Shown piece after piece: positions 15,231 through 22,106 of a stretch of 52,771 nucleotides of DNA (positions within the stretch are counted from its first letter, which is position 1; every line of letters begins with the position of its first letter). A model generated the notes under the pieces. It saw only the letters and a list, made by a program, of their open reading frames with translations. It ran no database searches and was not told the DNA's origin. The stretch comes from Prochlorococcus sp. AG-436-C05. Lineage in GTDB: Bacteria; Cyanobacteriota; Cyanobacteriia; PCC-6307; Cyanobiaceae. The position numbers were made by a program, and so were the translations under genes. Location: the NCBI GenBank assembly GCA_003209795.1, contig QCPB01000006.1:1-52771 (forward strand). Direction: 5' to 3'.

Positions 15231-15770
15231 ATCACTATCAATCAAAAGAACTGCGGAAGGCTGTTTATTTGCAAATTTCACTTTTCCAAGAATGTGTGCA
15301 AACTCATCTTCTGAATTTGTTTGAGCATCGACAATTGGATCCAGAAATACATTAGTCCTTGTATCCGAAATTCTTTCTGAAATCGAATAAAGTTGTTGTA
15401 GAGATGAAGTTAAATCAGCTTCCATATTAAATGCATAAGAAATCAAATCCTCAATAGAATCCCACGTTTGAATTGGTTCAGGCAATTCTTTTAATTTCAC
15501 ATTTTGCCCGCGAGCAATTAAGTAATCAGCAAATTTTTGTGCATGTTCCATTTCTCCATGAGATTCACTAAGAAAAAAAGATGAGAATCCAGCCAAATCT
15601 CTCTCCTTAAACCATAAGTAATTAGAAAAATATTGAACATTAGCATATCTTTCCATTGTTAGATGCTCAAAAAGATTATCTAACAATCCAACATCCATTG
15701 GCTGTGCAACAGCTCTACCTGAAGGGCCAAAATTTACTACTTTTTGGGTTTTTAAAATATTCTCAGTCAT
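15216..15770 (-). CDS. Ferritin
   Basis: Ferritin oxidises ferrous iron and stores it as a mineral inside a 24-subunit shell. The protein has 184 residues from the ATG at 15770; an in-frame upstream extension to 15806 is less likely. Four-helix ferritin features are E40 in the first helix (E-H-L-T-M-E-R-Y-A-N), E73-x2-H76 in the second (H-G-E-M-E-H-A), E117 in the third (F-N-M-E-A-D-L), and a D-E-F-A-H helix near 155. These are consistent with a ferroxidase centre. A Fur-box-like site (15857-15875) lies 87 bases upstream, shared with a divergent Cys-rich 40-aa gene. The 3' end overlaps the 97-aa gene by 15 bases. Confidence 0.95.
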   Translation of the reverse strand: MTENILKTQKVVNFGPSGRAVAQPMDVGLLDNLFEHLTMERYANVQYFSNYLWFKERDLAGFSSFFLSESHGEMEHAQKFADYLIARGQNVKLKELPEPIQTWDSIEDLISYAFNMEADLTSSLQQLYSISERISDTRTNVFLDPIVDAQTNSEDEFAHILGKVKFANKQPSAVLLIDSDLNKK

Positions 15771-15856
15771 TTTTTTTATTAATAACTTACTTAAATAATA
15801 CAACATTTTGTATAAATTAGTAATTTTAAAATTATATAAAATGTATTACATAATAT

Positions 15857-15875
15857 GATAATGAAAATCAATAGC
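15857..15875. promoter_or_regulatory. Fur-box-like site between ferritin and Cys-rich peptide
   Basis: GATAATGAAAATCAATAGC matches the 19-bp Fur consensus at about 15-16 positions (hand count). It overlaps a TATGAT-like -10 element of the plus strand and ends 11 bases before the 40-aa gene's ATG. The same site is 87 bases from the ferritin start on the other strand. Confidence 0.65.
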
Positions 15876-15886
15876 AATACTTATTT

Positions 15887-16009
15887 ATGGATTTTGAATT
15901 CAACGATTCTGAATTGCTATTTATTAATAAATTTTATGTAAATAAGAAAAAGAAATGTAAAAAGAAAAAATGCTCTAACTGGAAGGGGGGTAAGTGTAAC
16001 TGCTTATAA
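15887..16009 (+). CDS. 40-aa Cys/Lys-rich peptide divergent from ferritin
   Basis: The ATG at 15887 opens a 40-codon frame. An acidic/hydrophobic N-terminal half (MDFEFNDSELLFINKFYV) is followed by a highly basic, Cys-bearing C-terminal half (N-K-K-K-K-C-K-K-K-K-C-S-N-W-K-G-G-K-C-N-C-L). The four Cys are at 24, 29, 37 and 39. Such a Cys set could bind iron, zinc or a cluster. The gene sits behind a Fur-box-like site, is divergent from ferritin, and converges on the FutC-type ATPase (9 bases between stops). The strong amino-acid bias and context favour a real iron-responsive gene. It does not fit the Cys spacing of bacterioferritin-associated ferredoxin. Confidence 0.65.
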   Translation: MDFEFNDSELLFINKFYVNKKKKCKKKKCSNWKGGKCNCL

Positions 16010-16018
16010 AAAATTTAA

Positions 16019-17077
16019 TTAAATATATACTTTATGGGCACCAGGATATAAATAAACAAGACTATTTTTATTTGTAGTAAGAGTACATTTATCTCCAATA
16101 TTAAGAAGATTATTAATATTAGTTCTGACCCTTAAATTTTCTCCATTAATAGATACTTTATAAATAAAATATTCTCCAAGGAATTCTTTTGAAATCACAA
16201 CTGCATTACCATTACTTGATCTATTAATAGAAATAAATTTCGGGGAAATCGAAAGAAATTCGAAATTTTTATTAGCTACTAAATCAGAAGTAGTTATTTT
16301 ACCTAAACATGACAAATAAGAATTATCTTCCTTTTTGATATTAAGAATATTATTTCCCAAGATAAAATTACTTACAAAAAGGGTTTTGGGATTCTCAAGA
16401 AGATTAATTGGTTTATCAATTTGATGTATTTTACCTTCTTTCATAACCGCAACTTTATCGCAAATGGACATAGCCTCTTCAGGATCGTGGGTGACCATTA
16501 ATCCACTAGCATTACAACTTCTAAGAATGTTTGGAAGTTCACTTCTCAATTTTAATTTGACATGCATGTCAAGGCTACAAAATGGTTCATCTAATAATAT
16601 AAAATTTGTTCCCGGTGCCAAAGCCCTAGCAATTGCTAGTCTTTGCTTTTGTCCTCCTGACAATTCATGAGGATAGCGACTCAAAAAACTTTCAAGACCA
16701 ACAATATTTAGTAGATAATCGACCCTAGATCTATCATTCTTGTTTTTCAAGCCAAACATTACATTTTCAAGGACAGTTAAATGAGGGAAAAGTGCATAAT
16801 CCTGAAAAACCATTCCAATATTTCTTTTTTCTGGTGTAAGTATTCTTTTTGAACTAGAAATTTCCTTTTCATTTAATATTATCTTTCCTTTGGAAGGATA
16901 TTCAAATCCTGCTATCAATCTCAAAAGAGTAGTCTTTCCACAACCAGAAGGGCCAAGTAAACCTAATAATTCACCAGTCTCAATTTCTAAATTAATTGCA
17001 TTTAAGATCCAATTTGAAAAGTTTTGTTTATTATATTTATGATGTAAATCATCAATTATTAGCCCCTCTTTTTTCAC
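16019..17077 (-). CDS. futC: ABC transporter ATP-binding protein, FutC/FbpC type
   Basis: This is the ATPase of an iron(III)-type ABC importer. Its 352 residues comprise an N-terminal ABC domain and a C-terminal TOBE-like regulatory domain (from about 240). It has Walker A GPSGCGKTT (42-50), a Q-loop F-Q-D-Y-A-L-F-P-H-L (about 91-100), signature LSGGQ (139-143), Walker B FILLDEP (159-165) and the switch His in V-T-H-D-P-E-E-A. The ABC-TOBE plan also fits polyamine and other anion importers. The iron assignment rests on FbpC-like similarity and on ferritin and Fur-box-like sites next door. Permease and binding protein are not in the window. The start is the ATG at 17077, divergent from nth. 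Confidence 0.8.
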   Translation of the reverse strand: MKKEGLIIDDLHHKYNKQNFSNWILNAINLEIETGELLGLLGPSGCGKTTLLRLIAGFEYPSKGKIILNEKEISSSKRILTPEKRNIGMVFQDYALFPHLTVLENVMFGLKNKNDRSRVDYLLNIVGLESFLSRYPHELSGGQKQRLAIARALAPGTNFILLDEPFCSLDMHVKLKLRSELPNILRSCNASGLMVTHDPEEAMSICDKVAVMKEGKIHQIDKPINLLENPKTLFVSNFILGNNILNIKKEDNSYLSCLGKITTSDLVANKNFEFLSISPKFISINRSSNGNAVVISKEFLGEYFIYKVSINGENLRVRTNINNLLNIGDKCTLTTNKNSLVYLYPGAHKVYI

Positions 17078-17174
17078 TAATAAACTATTACTTTAAAATC
17101 ATTAAATTAGCAGAAAATATTCAACAAAAATAATACTTGTATAATTTTATACATCAATAAAAGGAGCCAAATAA

Positions 17175-17828
17175 ATGAAAAAGATTGAAAGAGCCGAGAT
17201 AATACTCAAAGAGCTTAAAAAACTATATCCATCACCACCAATCCCTCTTGAACATAAAAATGCTTTTACACTTCTAGTAGCAGTAGTTTTAAGTGCCCAA
17301 TCAACAGATAAGAAAGTTAATGAATTAACTAAGGAATTATTTAAAGTAGCAGATAATCCAGAAAAAATGGTACAGCTTGGAATAACGGGTATTTATAAAT
17401 ATATAAAACAATTAGGTCTATCTAATCAGAAATCAAAAAATATATATTATCTATCGAGACAACTAGTCGAAAAATTTAAGAAAAAAGTTCCAAGTACTTT
17501 TAAAGAACTTGAGTCGCTTCCAGGAGTAGGTCATAAAACTGCTTCAGTTATAATGGCACAAGTTTTTAATACTCCTTCATTTCCAGTTGATACTCACATA
17601 CATCGATTATCACAAAGGTGGGGTTTAACAAAGGGTGGGAATGTTTTACAAACAGAAAAAGATCTCAAAAAAATATTCCCAATTAAAGAATGGAACAAAT
17701 TACACTTACAAATAATCTTTTACGGTAGAGAATATTGCACTGCAAGAGGATGCGACGGCACCAAATGCTATCTTTGTCGAACCCTTTATCCTAAAAGAAA
17801 AGGGAAATTCATATGTAAAAAGCCATAA
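17175..17828 (+). CDS. nth: Endonuclease III (DNA glycosylase/AP lyase)
   Basis: Nth removes oxidised pyrimidines and cuts at the abasic site in base-excision repair. The 217 residues include the helix-hairpin-helix L-P-G-V-G-H-K-T-A with the catalytic Lys (K121), and the catalytic Asp in V-D-T-H (D139). Four Cys near the C-terminus (188, 193, 198, 201) presumably hold the iron-sulfur cluster, but their spacing (C-x4-C-x4-C-x2-C) differs from the E. coli C-x6-C-x2-C-x5-C. A GGAG lies just upstream of the ATG at 17175. The gene is divergent from the futC-type gene. Confidence 0.95.
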   Translation: MKKIERAEIILKELKKLYPSPPIPLEHKNAFTLLVAVVLSAQSTDKKVNELTKELFKVADNPEKMVQLGITGIYKYIKQLGLSNQKSKNIYYLSRQLVEKFKKKVPSTFKELESLPGVGHKTASVIMAQVFNTPSFPVDTHIHRLSQRWGLTKGGNVLQTEKDLKKIFPIKEWNKLHLQIIFYGREYCTARGCDGTKCYLCRTLYPKRKGKFICKKP

Positions 17829-17863
17829 AAATAAATATAATTAATAAATTAGTTTTTTACATT

Positions 17864-18523
17864 ATGAAAATAGCAATTACAGGTGCATCAGGGAAAACAG
17901 GTTTTAGAATTGCCGAAGAAGCCGTTAAAAAAGGACTAAATGTAAGGCAAATAATTAGAAAAACCTCAAAAGTTTCTGCCAGCCTTAAAAATATAGAAAC
18001 TATTAGAGTCTCATTAGATAATAAAAAAGAATTAGATAAATCTTTAGAGAATATAGATGCTTTAGTAATTGCTACTGGCGCCAGAGCATCTTTAGATTTA
18101 ACTGGACCAGCAAAAGTTGACGCATTAGGGGTATATAGACAATTACAAAGTTGCAAAAGAGTTGGTATTAAAAGAGTAATATTAGTGAGTTCTTTATGTA
18201 CTGGTAAATTTTTTCATCCATTAAATTTATTTGGGCTAATTCTAATCTGGAAAAAAATAGGTGAAAATTTCATACGAAATTCAAGTTTAGAATGGACTAT
18301 TATCAGACCTGGAGGTTTAAAAGAAAGTGAAGATATAAAGTCAGAAAGTATTGAATACTCAAAAGAAGACACTCAGATTAAAGGTTCAATACCAAGAAGA
18401 CTGGTGGCTAAATGTTGTATAGATTCTCTTAAAAATAAGGAATCCATTAACAAAATAATTGAAGTTACAAGTTCAACTGAGAATAAAAAAATTTCTTTTA
18501 AAAAAGCTATGCAAATGTTTTAA
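17864..18523 (+). CDS. NAD(P)-binding atypical SDR protein
   Basis: The Rossmann motif G7-x2-G10-x2-G13 opens the protein (MKIAITGASGKTGF). The rest is an atypical short-chain dehydrogenase/NmrA-like fold with V-S-S-L-C (about 106-110) and W-T-I-I-R-P-G-G-L (about 145-153), as in Tic62/Ycf39-like cyanobacterial proteins. The classical Y-x3-K is not seen, so it may bind the dinucleotide without SDR catalysis. It has 219 residues and no membrane segment. It starts 35 bases after nth and precedes a 62-aa gene on the same strand. The physiological role is unassigned. Confidence 0.8.
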   Translation: MKIAITGASGKTGFRIAEEAVKKGLNVRQIIRKTSKVSASLKNIETIRVSLDNKKELDKSLENIDALVIATGARASLDLTGPAKVDALGVYRQLQSCKRVGIKRVILVSSLCTGKFFHPLNLFGLILIWKKIGENFIRNSSLEWTIIRPGGLKESEDIKSESIEYSKEDTQIKGSIPRRLVAKCCIDSLKNKESINKIIEVTSSTENKKISFKKAMQMF

Positions 18524-18549
18524 AAGATGTAAATATATAAAATAAAACC

Positions 18550-18738
18550 ATGAAAATAAATCCCAGAATTGACGCATTGCAATTAATGCTTACAGATTTA
18601 AGAACAAGAAATGAAGCCATAAGACATAAAGCAGCCTTTAAAGGTTGTCAACCAGAATTTCAAAAACTTGTTTCTAGATTAATAAAGCAATTAGAGGATG
18701 AATTAATTTCTGAGAAACTAACAAATCGTGTTAATTAA
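18550..18738 (+). CDS. Conserved-type small protein, 62 aa
   Basis: This is a short, charged, helical soluble protein. Its first part (I-D-A-L-Q-L-M-L-T-D-L-R-T-R-N-E-A-I-R-H-K-A) and second part (E-F-Q-K-L-V-S-R-L-I-K-Q-L-E-D-E-L) look like two helices joined by F-K-G-C-Q-P. Composition is more balanced than random frames in this AT-rich genome, which supports coding. The ATG at 18550 lies 26 bases after the SDR gene. It converges on the PPC-glutaredoxin gene. No function is recognised. Confidence 0.65.
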   Translation: MKINPRIDALQLMLTDLRTRNEAIRHKAAFKGCQPEFQKLVSRLIKQLEDELISEKLTNRVN

Positions 18739-18750
18739 GTAAAAATTAGA

Positions 18751-19362
18751 TTATTTAAAAGAATTTAAATAATCTAATTTTGCTTGTTTTGAAAGCTCAT
18801 CATATCCACCAAAGAATCTATTATCTAAAAATATTTGTGGAAAAGTATTATGTTTACTTTGATTCAAAACTTTTTGAAAGCTATCATCATTCTCAACTAG
18901 AATAGATTCATGGGGAATAGATAATGAATTAAGCAATCTAGTAGCTCTTTTAGACCAAGGACAATCTTTTAAAATATATATTTTCACTCTTGAATTATTT
19001 TCAATCAATGTTTTATTTGAAAAATCAATAATTTTTTGTTCAAAAGAAAGTAAGAATATATCGGCACCTTTTTTTACAATACATCCCTCCTCTAAATGTC
19101 CTCCAAAAACATTACATCCCTCATCAGCGAAACTTAAATGAAGATGTACTTCACCTTTATTAAAATGACCATTAAGAGATACTATTTCTAAGTTTCCTTG
19201 GAATTTATTAATTTCTTGATTTCCAGGGCACTGAATACAAACCTGTTTAAGATTTCCAACCACACCTGAAACATACCCATATATTTGATTCGAGAGAGAA
19301 TACTCTTTAATACAAGAAATCAAATCTGATTCGGGAGATAGCTTTAAGCTATGCGGATGCAT
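18751..19362 (-). CDS. PPC (DUF296)-glutaredoxin fusion protein
   Basis: Two domains are fused in 203 residues. Residues 1-118 form a PPC/DUF296 domain with the typical G-E-V-H-L-H-L-S-F-A-D ... F-G-G-H-L metal/trimer motif (70-90). Residues 125-203 form a glutaredoxin-like domain with the monothiol active site CPWS (134-137), T-F-P-Q-I-F (the cis-Pro segment, about 173) and G-G-Y-D-E-L (glutathione-binding region, about 185). PPC domains bind DNA in plants and are of uncertain role in bacteria, so the fusion suggests a redox-controlled or metal-linked function (inference). The start is the ATG at 19362. Confidence 0.85.
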   Translation of the reverse strand: MHPHSLKLSPESDLISCIKEYSLSNQIYGYVSGVVGNLKQVCIQCPGNQEINKFQGNLEIVSLNGHFNKGEVHLHLSFADEGCNVFGGHLEEGCIVKKGADIFLLSFEQKIIDFSNKTLIENNSRVKIYILKDCPWSKRATRLLNSLSIPHESILVENDDSFQKVLNQSKHNTFPQIFLDNRFFGGYDELSKQAKLDYLNSFK

Positions 19363-19562
19363 TTTGGTTAATAATAATTATAATAGTTAAATAATATAAA
19401 ATACCGAGATTAATTGAGAGAAGAAGTGTTGATATTCTTTAGGAAATAGAAAGATTCCAAAATATGAATTTTAAAATTATTCTTGAAAATCAATAAAAAA
19501 TATTTTCTCTAAAAACTAAAGTTTCTTAAAAGTGTAAAATAATTCTATTAATAGAAAATAAT

Positions 19563-20105
19563 TTGTTAAATAAAAAAGAGAATCTTCAGAAATTAATCGT
19601 AAATACGCCAAATATTTTAACGATTTCAAGATTATTGCTTGTATTTCCTTTAATTCTTTGTTTAGAGTTAAAAATAACTTTTTATGTTTTTTTACTCCTC
19701 ATTATTGGCGGATTAACTGATTATTTTGATGGATTTATAGCGAGAAGACTAAATCTTAAAACTAGAATCGGAGCAGTTCTTGATCCTTTAAGCGATAAAG
19801 TATTCTTATTGGTTCCATTAGTTTTCCTTTGCAAAAACGATTCAATACCATTCTGGTCTTTATCAATCATAATATCTAGAGAATTAGTAGTATCTGGATT
19901 AAGAAAAAATACTGAAGATGGTTTACCTGCATCGCTAATAGGAAAATATAAAACCTTTTTCTTTTTTATTTCACTATTATTATTCTTTATCCCTTTAAAA
20001 AATGACTTATTTAATGACTTAGGTATAATTTTTTATTGGTTAGGTTTTTTGCTAACTATAATAACTTTTATAGATTATTTAAGGATTAAAAAGAATACTG
20101 TCTAA
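19563..20105 (+). CDS. pgsA: Phosphatidylglycerophosphate synthase
   Basis: PgsA joins CDP-diacylglycerol and glycerol 3-phosphate to make phosphatidylglycerol phosphate, the precursor of phosphatidylglycerol in the thylakoid and plasma membranes. The CDP-alcohol phosphotransferase motif is complete: D53-x2-D56-G57-x2-A60-R61-x8-G70-x3-D74-x3-D78. Several hydrophobic helices surround it (180 residues). No in-frame ATG precedes the motif, so the TTG at 19563 is the likely start. The last 27 bases overlap the 3' end of the convergent epimerase gene. Confidence 0.92.
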   Translation: MLNKKENLQKLIVNTPNILTISRLLLVFPLILCLELKITFYVFLLLIIGGLTDYFDGFIARRLNLKTRIGAVLDPLSDKVFLLVPLVFLCKNDSIPFWSLSIIISRELVVSGLRKNTEDGLPASLIGKYKTFFFFISLLLFFIPLKNDLFNDLGIIFYWLGFLLTIITFIDYLRIKKNTV

Positions 20106-20999
20106 TTTCTCATCAAAACCATCTCCTTTTTTAAATTGAAAATCCTTTAGAAAGCTATCCCTTAAACCACTTAACAAATTAAAATTAGGTTCCCAATCCA
20201 AATCATTTTTGATCTTAGAAATATTTGTCTGATAGTGATTTAATCTAATTGGAAAACCCTTTCTCGCTTTGGGATCTAATTTTTTATAATCAAATGTTTT
20301 TAAAGAAATATCATTCTTATTTAAGCCACAAACCTCAGCACAAATATAAATTAAACCTTTAATAGTTACACCTTTATCACCAGAACAGTTATAAATATTG
20401 TTTTTAGAAATTTCATAATTTATGCACCGAATCATTACATCAGTCAGATCAGAGACATGACCTAATTGAGTAAGTAAGGAACCATCTCCTGGAATTGGTA
20501 TAGATTTATTCTTAAATAACCTTTCAAAAAACCAATTTTCTATTTTATTATAGTTTCCTGGTCCATAAATATATGTAGGTCTAAAACTTGTAAAAGGAAT
20601 TTTTTGATTTATTAACCAGTTTTCTGTCTCAAATTTACCTTTATGTCTACTATTAGGATCAAGTGGGTCTTTTTCAGATAATGGGAGTTCATAATTATCT
20701 TTATAAACACCTGCAGAACTAACATATATATATCTCTGGAAAGAGTCACATAAATTTTGAATAAGAAGTTTCGTTTGTTCAAGCTCTCTGCCGGAAATAT
20801 CGAAAACAAAATCATATTTTTTATTTTTCAGCTTAAGAATACTTTCTAAATTATTCCTATCACCCTTAATTAAGTTTGTATTTTCGTTATGAGCTTTATT
20901 ACCTCTAGTGAAAACATCAACTTCATAATTCTGCTCTAATAACTTTCCAACCAAAGACTTGCCAACAAATCTTGTTCCGCCCATTACAAGAATTTTCAT
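20079..20999 (-). CDS. NAD-dependent epimerase, CSP41-like
   Basis: This is an extended-SDR protein of 306 residues from the ATG at 20999 (a TTG two codons upstream is possible). The Rossmann motif is G-G-T-R-F-V-G near residues 7-13. A Y-V-S-S-A-G-V-Y segment sits near 92. F-R-P-T-Y-I-Y-G-P-G (about 138) and H-V-S-D-L-T (about 180) are typical of the CSP41/sugar-nucleotide epimerase group. Plant CSP41 proteins bind and cut RNA in chloroplasts; whether the cyanobacterial form acts on sugars or RNA is open. It is divergent from hisA. Confidence 0.82.
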   Translation of the reverse strand: MKILVMGGTRFVGKSLVGKLLEQNYEVDVFTRGNKAHNENTNLIKGDRNNLESILKLKNKKYDFVFDISGRELEQTKLLIQNLCDSFQRYIYVSSAGVYKDNYELPLSEKDPLDPNSRHKGKFETENWLINQKIPFTSFRPTYIYGPGNYNKIENWFFERLFKNKSIPIPGDGSLLTQLGHVSDLTDVMIRCINYEISKNNIYNCSGDKGVTIKGLIYICAEVCGLNKNDISLKTFDYKKLDPKARKGFPIRLNHYQTNISKIKNDLDWEPNFNLLSGLRDSFLKDFQFKKGDGFDEKLDSILFNP

Positions 21000-21091
21000 A
21001 TTCAAATAATATTAAACTTAAGTAGTAATGTAAGTTAGGACTACATAATGAATAGTACTACTAATTAGTAATTAATGAAAAGGATGATTTC

Positions 21092-21859
21092 ATGAAACTA
21101 ATCCCAGCAATTGATTTAATGAATGGTAAGTGTGTAAGGCTTTTCAAAGGTGACTTTAATAAAAGAAAAGACTTCTCAAAAGAACCTCAAGAACAAGCTC
21201 AATTTTGGGAGAGTGAAGGGGCTGAATGCATGCATATAGTTGATTTAGATGCAGCAAAAAGTGGAAATCCAAGTAATGATAAAACAATAAAAGATATCGT
21301 AAAAGCAGTTAGCATTCCGATCCAAATTGGGGGAGGGATAAGGTCTCAAGAAAGGATAGAACAATTATTTTCTTATGGTATCGACAAAGTAATAATGGGA
21401 ACTTCAGCAATAGAAAATAAAGAATTAGTTAAAGACTTATCAAATAAATATCCAGGAAGAATAATTGTTGGAATTGACGCTAAAGATGGGAGAGTTAGTA
21501 CAAGAGGCTGGTTAGAGCAATCCAATATTTTAGCCACAGATTTAGTAAAGGAATTTTCTTCGTTTAAAATTGCTAATTTTATAGTGACGGATATAAACAC
21601 AGATGGGACATTGGAGGGGACAAATGAACTTTTTATAAGAGATATCCTTAATATTACAGATATTCCAGTAATAGCTTCAGGAGGTATAGGTTCGATTTCT
21701 GATTTATTATCTTTAATCAAATTTGAAAGTTATGGACTTTATGGAGTAATAGTTGGTAAAGCTCTTTATGAAAATAAATTTACAATACATGAAGCAAATA
21801 AAATTTTGTCTTCAGAAAGGCTAACTGATATTGAATTGAATAAAAGTTACCAAGCTTAA
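21092..21859 (+). CDS. hisA: ProFAR isomerase HisA
   Basis: HisA isomerises the aminoaldose ProFAR to PRFAR in histidine synthesis. The (beta-alpha)8 barrel of 255 residues has the catalytic Asp in I-P-A-I-D-L (D8) and the second Asp in V-T-D-I-N-T-D-G-T (about 170). Phosphate-binding segments are Q-I-G-G-G-I-R (about 78-84) and I-A-S-G-G-I-G-S (about 195-202). An AAAGGATGA stretch precedes the ATG at 21092. The stop lies inside the first unit of a 128-bp tandem duplication that extends into the next gene. Confidence 0.95.
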   Translation: MKLIPAIDLMNGKCVRLFKGDFNKRKDFSKEPQEQAQFWESEGAECMHIVDLDAAKSGNPSNDKTIKDIVKAVSIPIQIGGGIRSQERIEQLFSYGIDKVIMGTSAIENKELVKDLSNKYPGRIIVGIDAKDGRVSTRGWLEQSNILATDLVKEFSSFKIANFIVTDINTDGTLEGTNELFIRDILNITDIPVIASGGIGSISDLLSLIKFESYGLYGVIVGKALYENKFTIHEANKILSSERLTDIELNKSYQA

Positions 21860-22106
21860 AAGGATAATAATTTTAACTTAAGGCTGTTATTAGCTTTAAT
21901 TGTTAGTTAATTTTGTAAAAGAGATAAGAAATTTACTCTTGGAATTACTTTCAAAAAAATCAATAATAATTATTGCTCCAAGCTTAAAAGGATAATAATT
22001 TTAACTTAAGGCTGGTATTAGCTTTAATTGTTAGTTAATTTTGTAAAAGAGATAAGAAATTTACTCTTGGAATTACTTTCAAAAAAATCAATAATAATTA
22101 TTGCTC
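21851..22106. repeat. 128-bp tandem duplication at the hisA-DUF3685 junction
   Basis: Units 21851-21978 and 21979-22106 are identical except for T21887 versus G22015. The unit runs from the last codons of hisA through the spacer to about the 26th codon of the DUF3685 gene. The 10-mer CCAAGCTTAA occurs at both joints and at the far end (22106-22115). Unit 1 therefore carries a truncated 31-codon copy of the downstream gene's start (21900-21995). Confidence 0.97.
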
